Assembly (NCBI RefSeq): GCF_943169635.2
Contig: NZ_OW968186.1
Coordinates: 372,001-436,000, forward strand
DNA length: 64,000 nt
Reading direction: 5' to 3'
Source of the DNA: Fenollaria sporofastidiosus
GTDB lineage: Bacteria; Bacillota; Clostridia; Tissierellales; Peptoniphilaceae
The translations under genes and the position numbers were made by a program. A model generated the notes under the pieces. That model made no database searches and was not told where the DNA came from. It saw nothing but the letters and a program-made list of their open reading frames with translations. Positions 16,784 through 25,473 of this stretch are shown piece after piece (position 1 is the stretch's first letter; each line of letters starts with the position of its first letter).

Positions 16784-18034
16784 TTATATATCCTTATTTA
16801 AGCGATATAAAATATCATTAATATCTTTAATATACTCTCTTGCTTGTATATGTTCATCTGCAGTTAGTTCTGCAAAATCTTCTGCATCAATCTCTGATAA
16901 AGAATCTCTAACATTTTCTAGCTCTACCAATGCTTTAGTTCTTTCATTTATAATTTTACCTTTATTTATAATTATATTTGTAGATCTTACTAGTGAGTCT
17001 ACACTCTTTTGTGCTCCAATATCTTGACTAAGTACAGTTTTTAACTCGTTAGCAGATTTTAGTGGACTCTGTTCAAATGCATCCATAATAACATCAACTT
17101 TTTCATCAGCAGCATCTAAAAAGTGTTGCAATCTATCATGGTCTTGAAGCACATTCTGTTTTAAATCTCTCATAACACGGGTTGTATCTTTTTGATCTTC
17201 GCCAACCTTAGATGATATCATATATACCAAAGCAGCCTCTTTTATAGCTTCTTTATTCTTTGATTTTAATTTAGTGATAGTGTTTTCTATCTCTTCTATA
17301 GGTCCATCAAGCTTTAAATCTCTTGCTAAATAAAATTTATCAATAGGATTGCCTCCCGGAGATACAATTTCAATAAATTTTATGATTAATTCCGCTAATC
17401 TTATATCTCTATTAATACCTTTAGTGCTCTTAGCGCCAGATGCTTTTTTATACTCATCAATAGTCATTAGCTTTTCAACTTCTATAGTGTTGTAAACATC
17501 AAAGATACGATCAATCGGGTCATAATTAACTCTTTCCTCGCGACCCAACTGCAAATCTAACTCTAGCTCTTTAATGCTTTTTTCATCAGATTTTAAATTT
17601 GCATTCAGTGGTAATATTACAGCATTGAAATATTGTGCTATATTTTTATCTCTTTCAATCATTCTTAGAGCTGTTAACCTTCTATTACCATCAATAACCC
17701 TGCCATCTGGAAGAACTACACCTGGCTCTTGCTGAGATTTTTCTTCGATAGAAAGTTTAGTATCTTTCATTGCTTGCACATTTGATTCGTATATAAATTG
17801 CTCAAAAACCTTATTGTAATCTGATTTCCCAGGTTTTGGACTTAGCAAACCATTAGTTGAGCTATATTTTTTATACATAGTATTAATACGACCATTTTGA
17901 TTATTATAATATAAGTATTCTAACGGTATCGCATAAACATCATATTTATCATCAACTTGATTACGTATTGATAATTTTTTCTTTTCACCAGTTTTCTTTA
18001 ACTGATTTCCAGCTGCCATCTCTAGCAAGTTCAT
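16784..18034 (-). CDS. ParB/Srx-like protein of the restriction-type cassette
   Basis: The 416-residue protein has a ParB-like N-terminal fold recognised by GRVIDGNRRLTALR at residues 111-124, the counterpart of the ParB box II nucleotide-binding motif. The remainder is helical and charged. ParB/Srx-like domains bind CTP or ATP and occur in partition proteins, in some nucleases and in several defence systems. Here it opens a tight operon with the nuclease-helicase (2-bp gap) and the methyltransferase, so a role in DNA recognition or activation is inferred. An AGGTG RBS precedes the ATG. Confidence 0.8.
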   Translation of the reverse strand: MNLLEMAAGNQLKKTGEKKKLSIRNQVDDKYDVYAIPLEYLYYNNQNGRINTMYKKYSSTNGLLSPKPGKSDYNKVFEQFIYESNVQAMKDTKLSIEEKSQQEPGVVLPDGRVIDGNRRLTALRMIERDKNIAQYFNAVILPLNANLKSDEKSIKELELDLQLGREERVNYDPIDRIFDVYNTIEVEKLMTIDEYKKASGAKSTKGINRDIRLAELIIKFIEIVSPGGNPIDKFYLARDLKLDGPIEEIENTITKLKSKNKEAIKEAALVYMISSKVGEDQKDTTRVMRDLKQNVLQDHDRLQHFLDAADEKVDVIMDAFEQSPLKSANELKTVLSQDIGAQKSVDSLVRSTNIIINKGKIINERTKALVELENVRDSLSEIDAEDFAELTADEHIQAREYIKDINDILYRLNKDI

Positions 18035-18084
18035 ATACTAAACACCTATCCTTCCCTATAGATTCTAACACATTTTATTCCTAA

Positions 18085-18119
18085 AAAATTAAAAAATGGA
18101 CTCATTTTATAAGTCCATT
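18085..18119 (-). terminator. Terminator upstream of the cassette
   Basis: Seven-bp stem ATGGACT / AGTCCAT followed on the minus strand by a T-rich tail. It lies about 100 bp beyond the 18216-18824 gene and separates it from the three-gene cassette. Confidence 0.55.
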
Positions 18120-18215
18120 ATACTATATTTATAAACAAAATTCCAATGTGATTTGTTAAGCTTATTACCTTGTATTAATATCATTCTTATTTTATCAAAA
18201 CAACACCCCACCTAC

Positions 18216-18824
18216 TCACTCTCTCGTCGAATAATACTCATCACAAAACTTATCCCACTTATCTACATATTCCTCATGATCAAGCAAGATCAAATCTTTT
18301 GCTGTGTATATATTTCTTTTTCTTGCTTCTTCAAAGAAGTAGTCGAAGCTATCGAAGTCTTGGCTAAAATAAGCGTAGACGTGCTTAAAGCCGAGGATAT
18401 ATGCAAGGTAGAGGCGTGTATGGCCGTCTAGGGATGTGTATGTGCCATCGTGCATAGCAACTGGTATAATCACGTCTTCTTCTCTCGTAACAAAGTTCTT
18501 TACTGCTTCTAATTTATCTCTATCGACGAAGAACTGTATTGGCTGGATTTTGTCTATATCAAGCTTAAATAGCTCTAGGTCTTTGAATTTCTTCACGATT
18601 TTGCCGCTCTCGTCGTAAAACTTTGTGATATGCTCTGCGTTGAAGCGAAACTCGTCTATGACCTCGTCGAAGTAGGCTTCATCTCCTATTATAATAGCCT
18701 CGCTCTGTGATATGATTTTGATCTCTATGGGTACATCGCCATTTACAATGTAGCAGCCGTGCTGATTAAGCGCTTCTTGACTGAAGCGATGGTCGTTGTA
18801 GGTATTGATTCTAGTTATGTTCAT
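18216..18824 (-). CDS. ParB-like domain protein
   Basis: In this 202-residue protein the segment SLDGHTRLYLAYILGFKHVYAYF (about 130-152) matches the ParB-like core, in which DGHTR replaces the partition protein GERR. The N-terminal half does not resemble ParB and may bind a ligand. It is one of two ParB-like proteins in this region, but a terminator lies between it and the cassette, so a joint function is only a possibility. No partner ParA is present. Confidence 0.65.
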   Translation of the reverse strand: MNITRINTYNDHRFSQEALNQHGCYIVNGDVPIEIKIISQSEAIIIGDEAYFDEVIDEFRFNAEHITKFYDESGKIVKKFKDLELFKLDIDKIQPIQFFVDRDKLEAVKNFVTREEDVIIPVAMHDGTYTSLDGHTRLYLAYILGFKHVYAYFSQDFDSFDYFFEEARKRNIYTAKDLILLDHEEYVDKWDKFCDEYYSTRE

Positions 18825-18940
18825 TAACTCACCACCTAAATTACTTGTTAAGTCTATTTTCTAAGTATATAATTTATTTTATCATTTTATCGGAACAATA
18901 GCAAGGCTGCCGGAATGATGTATCTCATTTTGCGGAACAA

Positions 18941-18969
18941 TTGACATGAACATGGTAAAGTAGTATAAT
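18941..18969 (+). promoter_or_regulatory. Consensus sigma-A promoter of a lipoprotein gene
   Basis: TTGACA (18941-18946), 17-bp spacer, TATAAT (18964-18969): a perfect match to consensus, 40 bp upstream of the ATG at 19009. Confidence 0.9.
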
Positions 18970-19008
18970 AATGCAAAGAAGATTCATATGTTTTATAGGA
19001 GGTGTTTT

Positions 19009-19338
19009 ATGTATAAATCTAAACGAATTATTGCTCTTCTTCTTTCTTTGATGCTTATAGTTTTAACATCTGCTGCTTGTGCAAATAAGGATGAACACGC
19101 TTACACAAAGGCTGAGCTTAAAGGGATGAATGCGCATGATTTGTATGAATTATTAAAAAAGAATGGTTTAGAAGCTGGCGCTGACATTAAGGAAATTCTT
19201 TCTGATAAGAAATTGGAAGAGTACATCAAAGAGGATTTTGACTTGCTTATAGAGGGTGCTTGCTCAAGAAGTGATAAGGCGTACAAAAATCTGGCTGATG
19301 AAGTGGAAAAAGTTTACAAAAAATTGATTAAGGAGTAG
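19009..19338 (+). CDS. Small lipoprotein of unknown function
   Basis: The start is the ATG at 19009, preceded by ATAGGAGGTGTTTT; an in-frame ATG 21 bp upstream has no RBS. The 109-residue product has a lipoprotein signal peptide ending at a cysteine (LTSAAC, about residue 26) and a short acidic, helical mature part (residues 27-109). A perfect consensus promoter suggests strong expression. No family recognised. Confidence 0.8.
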   Translation: MYKSKRIIALLLSLMLIVLTSAACANKDEHAYTKAELKGMNAHDLYELLKKNGLEAGADIKEILSDKKLEEYIKEDFDLLIEGACSRSDKAYKNLADEVEKVYKKLIKE

Positions 19339-19364
19339 TTTTACTTAAAAAGCGATACAAAAAT

Positions 19365-19400
19365 GGCGATAGATTTTAATTTCTATCGCCTCTTCGTTTT
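19365..19400. terminator. Bidirectional terminator between convergent genes
   Basis: Perfect 9-bp stem GGCGATAGA / TCTATCGCC between the lipoprotein gene and the convergent XRE gene, with A-rich and T-rich flanks. Confidence 0.75.
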
Positions 19401-19403
19401 ATT

Positions 19404-19988
19404 CTAATTAAATAATCTAAGTATAAAAATCGTAATTCCTACAATCAATAGAGCTATTGCTGCCCATAAAAATCCGTCTATAATTTTTTGATATGGTCTT
19501 TTTGCTCTTTCTTCAATTTTTTGTATCTCGTCTAATCTTTTGCCTTCGGTGAAAGCTACAATCTCCTTGTATGTTTGAATATCATTATCTTTCTTGATTT
19601 TCTCAACTTTGATTGCAAAAAACATAGCACAAGCCACTAATACAAAATATGGAATAAAGCCATACAAGCCAATAAATTTAAGTAGTGGCATAAGAGAAAT
19701 AAATGCTGCTAGCATAAGAATTCCCATCATTGTTGCATAGAAGTTCAATTTTTTAACTTCTTCTGAGTTAATTTCATTTTTCATTTGTTCTAGATCTCCT
19801 TTAATTAAATTATCAATTGATATTTCAAAAACTTCGCTTAGTAATACAATGCTATTTATATCAGGATAATTTTTATTGTTTTCCCAATTCGAAATAGTTT
19901 GTCTCGTAACATATACTCTTTCTGCAAGTTCTTCCTGAGATAAACCTTTTTCATTTCTGTAGTGTTTAATATGATTGCCAAGCTCCAT
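19404..19988 (-). CDS. XRE-family regulator with C-terminal membrane helices
   Basis: The start is placed at the ATG at 19988, ten bases after AGGAGG; two earlier in-frame ATGs sit on or before the RBS. The 194-residue protein has an HTH_3 domain (about 1-60, QEELAERVYVTRQTISNWENN). It also has two hydrophobic segments in the middle (about 85-120) and one at the end (about 172-191). Membrane-tethered XRE regulators of this shape are common in Firmicutes and often sense membrane or cell-wall conditions; the targets are unknown. Confidence 0.85.
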   Translation of the reverse strand: MELGNHIKHYRNEKGLSQEELAERVYVTRQTISNWENNKNYPDINSIVLLSEVFEISIDNLIKGDLEQMKNEINSEEVKKLNFYATMMGILMLAAFISLMPLLKFIGLYGFIPYFVLVACAMFFAIKVEKIKKDNDIQTYKEIVAFTEGKRLDEIQKIEERAKRPYQKIIDGFLWAAIALLIVGITIFILRLFN

Positions 19989-20029
19989 AAAATCCATACC
20001 TCCTTTCATGATAATTATATTAGAGATCT

Positions 20030-20165
20030 TGTATTATTTCTATCAAAGCTTCTTTACATTTGTATATTTTTTCTGTGTCAAAAGCTTTTTACATTAGCTA
20101 TATTGCTGATTTTGCTGTGTTTTCTATACTAAATTCAAATTCATCAAGACTCTACTTCTTGATAT
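20030..20165 (-). pseudogene. Probable decayed ORF fragment
   Basis: One minus-strand frame reads LDEFEFSIENTAKSAI, is broken by two stops, then continues KAFDTEKIYKCKEALIEII and ends in a TAA near 20020. The protein-like composition broken by stops suggests a dead gene end, but I cannot name the family. Confidence 0.3.
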
Positions 20166-20181
20166 ATTCTTCATACTCTTT

Positions 20182-20652
20182 TCACTCACCCAAATACTTT
20201 ACATATATTTGACAAGGGTTGTTCTCGTCCCATAAATCCGGGAAGACTTCTAATTCTTTATATCCGAGCGCTTTGTAAAATTTATTCGTTATGTCGTAAT
20301 CATCGTAATGGCCGGACTGAACGGTTTTTACCTGTGTGTAAGTGTAGCCTAAGCTCTTTGCTAAGTCTTCATAGGCCTTATTTAGCTCTCTTCCAGCTCC
20401 ATGATGATGAAACTTTTTCTTCACGCCCATGACAAAGATCTCTGCACAGTCGTGGCTACTTGCGCCAAGAACGACAAAGCCTACTAGCTCGTCCTTATAA
20501 AAGCTTGCTAAGAACGGCTTTTCTTGTGACTCTTTAATGTAGTTTTCTGTGCTCTCGGGCAAGCCGAACCATTCTGGCAAATCATTAAGCACTTCTCTTG
20601 CGATATTTTCTTTTTCTTTTTTATCTATAATTTCTTTTACAATAAATTTCAT
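20182..20652 (-). CDS. GNAT-family N-acetyltransferase
   Basis: In this 156-residue single GNAT domain the acetyl-CoA loop KKKFHHHGAGRELNKAY is near residues 78-94 and the C-terminal FYKALGYKELE strand-helix is present. The protein likely acetylates a small molecule. The next gene upstream, on the same strand, encodes a VanZ-like protein; a fragment of a NUDIX gene tail lies just upstream at 20672-20700. Confidence 0.85.
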   Translation of the reverse strand: MKFIVKEIIDKKEKENIAREVLNDLPEWFGLPESTENYIKESQEKPFLASFYKDELVGFVVLGASSHDCAEIFVMGVKKKFHHHGAGRELNKAYEDLAKSLGYTYTQVKTVQSGHYDDYDITNKFYKALGYKELEVFPDLWDENNPCQIYVKYLGE

Positions 20653-20671
20653 GCTATAATTAATCCATTAT

Positions 20672-20700
20672 CCTTTCATCTGTAATTATATGCTCTACGC
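20672..20700. repeat. Copy of the tail of the NUDIX gene
   Basis: Twenty-nine bases here are identical to 22643-22671, the 3 prime end of the NUDIX gene at 22637-23122. The fragment is non-coding here and marks a past duplication or deletion. Confidence 0.8.
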
Positions 20701-20730
20701 CATTTTATAAGCTTGCCTATCTATAGAATA

Positions 20731-21369
20731 TCACCACTTATGAATTTCTCCACTCATCTTAGATGCAAATAGAATATCGTAGATATAAAGCTGGATAGTC
20801 AGCATAATCAATATAGTAATAGTCCACAGAATTACTGTCTCATATAGGCTATATTTGCCTTTTGTCTGAAATTTTCCAAGCAATGAATCGGAAAATGATC
20901 TACTAAGTAATTCATATATTCCATAACCTAGTACTGCTCCAAAAGTATTCGTAATCAAGTCGTTTATATCTGTAGTCCCAAATCCAAACATTTGAATGAT
21001 TTCTATAGACAATGAAAATAGAAATCCAAGCAAAAAAACTTTGGATAAGCTATTATATTGCTCATAGAGTAATGGCAGAAAAATTCCTAATGGAAGAAAA
21101 AAAATTACGTTTAAAATTGTATCTTTTGGTCCTCTAATCATATCTATAAAAGGTAGCATTGAAAATCTCGGTGAAAAATTTGCTTTTAAACAAACACCTG
21201 TTGCAGACAAGACTCCAACAAGATAAAAAGAAAATATAAAAGTCAAAATTATATGTCCTTTGCTTGGCGTATTGCCAAATGATTTTAATATTATAAAATA
21301 TAATATTAGTAATGCCATAATAGGCAGATATCCACTTATTACGTGATTGAAAATAAATTCTAAATCCAT
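20731..21369 (-). CDS. VanZ-family membrane protein
   Basis: The start is set at the ATG at 21369, after GGGAGGAATTTTT; an earlier ATG at 21408 lacks an RBS. The 212-residue product has five to six hydrophobic helices and the VanZ hallmarks: conserved Asn and Pro in the helix NVIFFLPLGIFLPLL, and ...EIIQMFGFGTTDINDLITNTFGAVLGYGI. VanZ proteins give low-level teicoplanin resistance in some hosts, but the family is broad and the chromosomal role is unknown. Confidence 0.85.
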   Translation of the reverse strand: MDLEFIFNHVISGYLPIMALLILYFIILKSFGNTPSKGHIILTFIFSFYLVGVLSATGVCLKANFSPRFSMLPFIDMIRGPKDTILNVIFFLPLGIFLPLLYEQYNSLSKVFLLGFLFSLSIEIIQMFGFGTTDINDLITNTFGAVLGYGIYELLSRSFSDSLLGKFQTKGKYSLYETVILWTITILIMLTIQLYIYDILFASKMSGEIHKW

Positions 21370-21430
21370 AAAAATTCCTCCCTGTTTATTGTAAACACAT
21401 TGTATCATGTTTACTTTAACTATATTTTCC

Positions 21431-22180
21431 TTATATTTCTTTTAATAATTTCAATGCCAAATACAATTTCCCAAGATCGTGGTTGGCGCTATTAAGTCCC
21501 TCTACCTCATAAGAGCTCTCATCTAAAACATCTCCTGCTTCAAGAAAATTATAAAGCTCAAAGCCATAAAAATCACAAGCTGCTTGTACGCCTGCAAGCT
21601 CCATCTCTACTGCTATGCAGCCTTCTGACTTTCTCTTTGCGACAAGAGCGCGCGTCTCACGAAGCATAACGTCTGTAGTCCAGACCTTTCCATTAATATA
21701 GGGAGCTTTTTCCTTGATAAAAAATTCTTCAAGCTCATCATGGTTTTTAATAGCAATGTAATCTGAAGGAGCGGCATAATAATAAGATGCTCCTTCACCC
21801 CTGTAAGCCTCTGTTGGTACAATGTACTTGCCAAGAGTCTTTTCCTTGTCAAGGCTGCCGCAAGATCCAAACATAATAAATTTATTCGCACCTGTAAGCC
21901 AGTTGACTTCAGCGCAGCTTGATGAAGCAAGTGCCGAGCCCATCATGCTAAGGTAGAAGGCAAATTCTTGACCTTCAAAATGGCTTTTATATATTGGCAT
22001 TGAGCCATTCGCTGAGTCTACTCTAGCAATTTCTTGGCACTCAAAATTATCGAGTAAATATTCTACTATGCTTTTTGAAAATATTACCAAGCATTTATCT
22101 ATTAAATTTTTCTTCTCGCCATAAAAATGTTCTAGACTTATAAGTGGCTCTGTGTCTATATCGTAACTGTCTATAATCAT
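21431..22180 (-). CDS. Purine/uridine phosphorylase-family protein
   Basis: This 249-residue protein belongs to the PNP_UDP_1 family. Visible features are the phosphate/ribose-site region (FYLSMMGSALASSSCAEVNWLTG), the loop KFIMFGSCGSLDKE and the C-terminal nucleobase site GCIAVEMELAGVQAACDFYG, with the conserved Glu-Met-Glu that binds ribose. Such enzymes split nucleosides with phosphate for salvage. The exact substrate is uncertain. Confidence 0.88.
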   Translation of the reverse strand: MIIDSYDIDTEPLISLEHFYGEKKNLIDKCLVIFSKSIVEYLLDNFECQEIARVDSANGSMPIYKSHFEGQEFAFYLSMMGSALASSSCAEVNWLTGANKFIMFGSCGSLDKEKTLGKYIVPTEAYRGEGASYYYAAPSDYIAIKNHDELEEFFIKEKAPYINGKVWTTDVMLRETRALVAKRKSEGCIAVEMELAGVQAACDFYGFELYNFLEAGDVLDESSYEVEGLNSANHDLGKLYLALKLLKEI

Positions 22181-22197
22181 AATTTTTCCTCTTTCGT

Positions 22198-22578
22198 TTA
22201 CACTATACCATTTGTGAGTAAATTAATAATTATATTAAATGGTGTTATTATAATATTTATTAAATTATTGATATCAAATCCTGTAATTATGAAAAGGATC
22301 AAAACAGGATATAAGGAGTAGAATAAATCTACAGCTTTCAATTGTTTTTTTAAAGCTATTTTCAATAAAGCTACAAGATTGATTACAATTAATATAAAGT
22401 GAGCTAAAAGCAGTAAGGCAAATATTAAATCTATAAGTCTACTTTGAGTATTTTTCAAAAGATGTATATCATAGATATAATTAAATCTTCCTTCAAATTT
22501 AATAAATAATGCTATGAAAGATATTATAAGTAAGTGTGAAATTAAAGTAATTATTCTAATCTTTTTATAGTTTTTCAT
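22198..22578 (-). CDS. Hypothetical four-helix membrane protein
   Basis: A 126-residue, strongly hydrophobic protein with four predicted helices (about 10-26, 45-70, 82-98 and 104-125). It has only a few charged residues between helices. No family recognised. It sits 17 bp upstream of the phosphorylase gene on the same strand. Confidence 0.6.
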   Translation of the reverse strand: MKNYKKIRIITLISHLLIISFIALFIKFEGRFNYIYDIHLLKNTQSRLIDLIFALLLLAHFILIVINLVALLKIALKKQLKAVDLFYSLYPVLILFIITGFDINNLINIIITPFNIIINLLTNGIV

Positions 22579-22636
22579 TTTAATACCTCAAATTTTTAAT
22601 TATTATTCATATTGTACAACTGAGCAAATCCAACCA

Positions 22637-23122
22637 TTAAACCCTTTCATCTGTAATTATATGCTCTACGCATTTATGCTCCGAGCTAAGATATTTTTTC
22701 ATAAATGTTGGGTACGCCTCGCACTTATCGAGCTCATCTATCGGCACCCAATGCATTGTCTCTTTAGCACCTGACTCTGTAGTGCTTTGGCTCGTAAAGT
22801 TTCTTTTGCCCATGGGCTTCATCATATAGTAGAATGTAAGCTCATGGAAGTCCACTCCTTTTAAGCCAGAGCTTCCGATGAAGAAGTTCTCATGTATTAC
22901 AGCAAGGTGATCTACCTCGTAATTAAGGCCTGTCTCTTCAAATACTTCTCTCTTCACGGCTTCTTCTGATGTCTCGCCCATGTGAACCGCTCCGCCAACT
23001 GAGTAGTAATAGTCGTCCTCATCATTTCTTGCAAGTAGCACAGAGCCCTCTTCGACTATGATGGCTGCCGCTCTATATCTAAATGCTTTTTTATCGTTAA
23101 TAATAGCGCAATTATTTTCCAT
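22637..23122 (-). CDS. NUDIX hydrolase
   Basis: The start is chosen at the ATG at 23122, behind AAGGAG; an upstream ATG at 23149 has no RBS. The 161-residue product contains the NUDIX box GAVHMGETSEEAVKREVFEETGLNYE with the catalytic REVFEETG core. It hydrolyses a nucleoside diphosphate linked to another moiety, substrate unknown. The last 29 bases of the gene are duplicated at 20672-20700. Confidence 0.88.
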   Translation of the reverse strand: MENNCAIINDKKAFRYRAAAIIVEEGSVLLARNDEDDYYYSVGGAVHMGETSEEAVKREVFEETGLNYEVDHLAVIHENFFIGSSGLKGVDFHELTFYYMMKPMGKRNFTSQSTTESGAKETMHWVPIDELDKCEAYPTFMKKYLSSEHKCVEHIITDERV

Positions 23123-23163
23123 AGTTTTCTCCTTTATATACTTTCTCATCTAAGATGCGTAAC

Positions 23164-23583
23164 TTATGGTTCAAATGCAAACAAGTTTCCAAGCTGAATT
23201 GAAAATCCAAGTGATTTATACATTTGTATATCGCATTGTGCACAAGCAACAGTCATTGAACTTATAGCACTTGACCTATATGCAAATTGGACTAGCTGGC
23301 GTGCTATTCCTTTATGACGAAAGTCAGGACATATGAAAAAATCTTCAAATATTCCACTTGGCATATAGTCAAAAGTTGAAAAACCAACTGTTATTGAACA
23401 GCAGCCTACCAATGCATCGCCTTCCCATGCTCCGAAAAATAATATTTCCCCTTTGCTGATTGCATCTTTCAGACGTTTCTTGGATATATCATTCGGTATA
23501 TCCTCTCCTATTTCTGCTTTATATTGCTTTTGAAGTTCCCACAAAAGATCAATTTGTGAAGCATCTATTTCCTTGTAATCCAT
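23164..23583 (-). CDS. GNAT-family N-acetyltransferase
   Basis: In this 139-residue GNAT domain the acetyl-CoA site is CPDFRHKGIARQLVQFAY (about residues 91-108). The terminal YKSLGFSIQ is typical. It may share an operon with neighbouring small genes in the same direction. Substrate unknown. Confidence 0.85.
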   Translation of the reverse strand: MDYKEIDASQIDLLWELQKQYKAEIGEDIPNDISKKRLKDAISKGEILFFGAWEGDALVGCCSITVGFSTFDYMPSGIFEDFFICPDFRHKGIARQLVQFAYRSSAISSMTVACAQCDIQMYKSLGFSIQLGNLFAFEP

Positions 23584-23612
23584 TCATGACCTCCATATAA
23601 ACTCCTATTTGT

Positions 23613-24641
23613 TTAATAATTAAAGGAGATTGTTTGTTTACTTACATCTACTTTTGCTTCTACCCCAAAAGGAATTATACATCTTGGAGTTGAGTGTCCA
23701 ATATTTATATTATAGACAATAGGTAAGTCTTTATTAGTAATTTCTTCTAATAAAATAGATTTATACTCATCATAATAGACTTCATTTTGAGGTTTCCCTA
23801 CTAGTATTCCCGACAATACATCAAACAAGCCGTAGTCTTTTAGAGCAAGTATCATTTTCCTATATAAATCTGGTTTTGTTTTTTCTTGGCTTGTTTCTAT
23901 AAGTAAAATCTTATTCTCCCATGCCTCAAGACTTGGAAATAAATCATATTTACTACAAATTTCTACTGTATCTTCAAATAAAGAATTATCGAACATATCA
24001 TATATTGATTCTATGCATCCGCCTAAAATTTTCCCACTAAATATAGGATTTCCTCTTAAAAGCTCAAACCCAATATTAATATGACTTTTCATTTCTACGC
24101 CAATAGCTTTCTCGCTAAAATCTTCCCTTTCCTCATACCAAACTTCACTAGGGTGTATCTCTTTTATTTTCCCTGTTTTTATAAGTTCTAAAAAGTATTT
24201 TTCTGTATAAGCTAACATGTTATCAGATAGTTCGCATACATCTGTCAAGAAAGCCTGACCATAAAATGTTTTTATGCCAAGTTTATTTAGCATAAAGTGA
24301 TTTATTGTTGAGTCAGAAAAGCCTAAAAAAAGTTTTTGTTTGACAATATTTTTTAATCTATCGCCTTCGAACAAATAAGGTGCTAATCTATAAGTATCTT
24401 CTCCACCAATAGCACATAAAATCATATCAATAGTGTCATCTTCAAAAGCAAGTATCAAATCGTCTGCCCTAGCTTCTGGATGATTCTTTAAAAAATCTAT
24501 GCCTTTCAGAGAATTGGGTAAAAACTCTACCTCTACACCTAGCTTATTTAATCTGTCTAATCCTATTTTTACTTCATGCTCAACAAAACTTTCCCCCAAA
24601 ACACCACTAGATAAGCTAACAATTCCTATTTTCTTTATCAT
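23613..24641 (-). CDS. LD-carboxypeptidase-like S66 peptidase (MccF type)
   Basis: The start is the ATG at 24641, directly after AGGAGGAAATT; a longer frame to 24713 has no RBS. The 342-residue product has the S66 fold. The nucleophile Ser lies in LFLGFSDST, the oxyanion turn is ILCAIGGEDTYR, and the Glu and His of the triad are expected in LLIETSQE and NIGHSTPRC. Family members either trim peptidoglycan or, as MccF-type enzymes, inactivate microcin-C-like peptide nucleotides; its solitary setting and MccF-like length suit self-immunity or detoxification. Confidence 0.88.
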   Translation of the reverse strand: MIKKIGIVSLSSGVLGESFVEHEVKIGLDRLNKLGVEVEFLPNSLKGIDFLKNHPEARADDLILAFEDDTIDMILCAIGGEDTYRLAPYLFEGDRLKNIVKQKLFLGFSDSTINHFMLNKLGIKTFYGQAFLTDVCELSDNMLAYTEKYFLELIKTGKIKEIHPSEVWYEEREDFSEKAIGVEMKSHINIGFELLRGNPIFSGKILGGCIESIYDMFDNSLFEDTVEICSKYDLFPSLEAWENKILLIETSQEKTKPDLYRKMILALKDYGLFDVLSGILVGKPQNEVYYDEYKSILLEEITNKDLPIVYNINIGHSTPRCIIPFGVEAKVDVSKQTISFNY

Positions 24642-24748
24642 AATTTCCTCCTTATATTTTTTCAAGTCGCACAATTGATTCGATATGAAACGAGTAAACA
24701 CTAAGTATGTCAAGTAGCTACGTTCGTATGTGGGAATATATCCATAAA

Positions 24749-24783
24749 CCTTTTAACGATAGCTTAAGATTATCGTTAAAAGG
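24749..24783. repeat. 13-bp inverted repeat
   Basis: CCTTTTAACGATA at 24749-24761 pairs perfectly with TATCGTTAAAAGG at 24771-24783. There is no clear T run, so it may be a terminator remnant or a protein site between the S66 and HEAT-repeat genes. Confidence 0.7.
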
Positions 24784-24808
24784 TATTGCCTCGACAAACT
24801 GGGAGTTG

Positions 24809-25426
24809 TCAGCTTATAAGCTTACTCGCTAACTTGTACACTTGATTTATTTCTTTACTTTCTAACTCCCAGTTATAAAGTTCCTCTTTGATTAGCTCTG
24901 GAAATTTTTTACTAATATCTCTCAAAGCATTTCCTACTGACTTTCTAACATATTCACTCGTATCTTCTTTCAATGCAGCAATTCGTCTGATAGCTTCATT
25001 TGGATTATCTTTGAAATATGGTCTGCTCGTCCATATTCTTAATCCCTCTGTTACTGCTCTCCTTGTATTAGGATTATTATTTTTTAACCATTCATCAATT
25101 ACTGGAAGTGCTTTTTCATATCCTATTTTCTTACAAAATTCATCAAATGCCTTTGCCAAGACTTCCTGAACTCTCCAATTATCGTCTTTGGAAACTTCAT
25201 CTCGCATAAATGCTAAAATATCATCTTGTTCTGACAAGTATCCAAAAAGAAATACACCATACAATCTAACTTGATATACATTGGATTTATAGGCTAAAAA
25301 CGCCATTTTTTTACTATGCTCATTATCATTAGATTTATAATCAGCAAAGGCTCTTTTTTCTTCCTCTTTGAAGCCATTTTCTATCAACGAAAATTCTTTT
25401 TCTAAACTCACGATATATTCTTTCAT
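24809..25426 (-). CDS. HEAT-repeat protein, AlkC/AlkD-like
   Basis: The 205-residue, wholly helical protein shows HEAT-type repeats. The segment NNNPNTRRAVTEGLRIW (about residues 114-130), the following RRIAALKEDTSEYVRKSV and ALRDISKKFPE resemble DNA alkylation-repair glycosylases AlkC/AlkD, which excise N3- and N7-alkylpurines. The catalytic Asp/Glu cannot be fixed by eye, so the function is probable rather than certain. An ATG at 25426 follows a GGAGGAG site. Confidence 0.7.
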   Translation of the reverse strand: MKEYIVSLEKEFSLIENGFKEEEKRAFADYKSNDNEHSKKMAFLAYKSNVYQVRLYGVFLFGYLSEQDDILAFMRDEVSKDDNWRVQEVLAKAFDEFCKKIGYEKALPVIDEWLKNNNPNTRRAVTEGLRIWTSRPYFKDNPNEAIRRIAALKEDTSEYVRKSVGNALRDISKKFPELIKEELYNWELESKEINQVYKLASKLIS

Positions 25427-25473
25427 GCAGCTTCATCTCCTCCTAACTTCCAATTTCTTACTTTGCCACCTTT

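Noticed and set aside
12884..18034. Standard DISARM, BREX or Type I system
   Set aside because: The hallmark genes drmA/drmB, pglZ/brxC and hsdS are absent; only general parts are shared.
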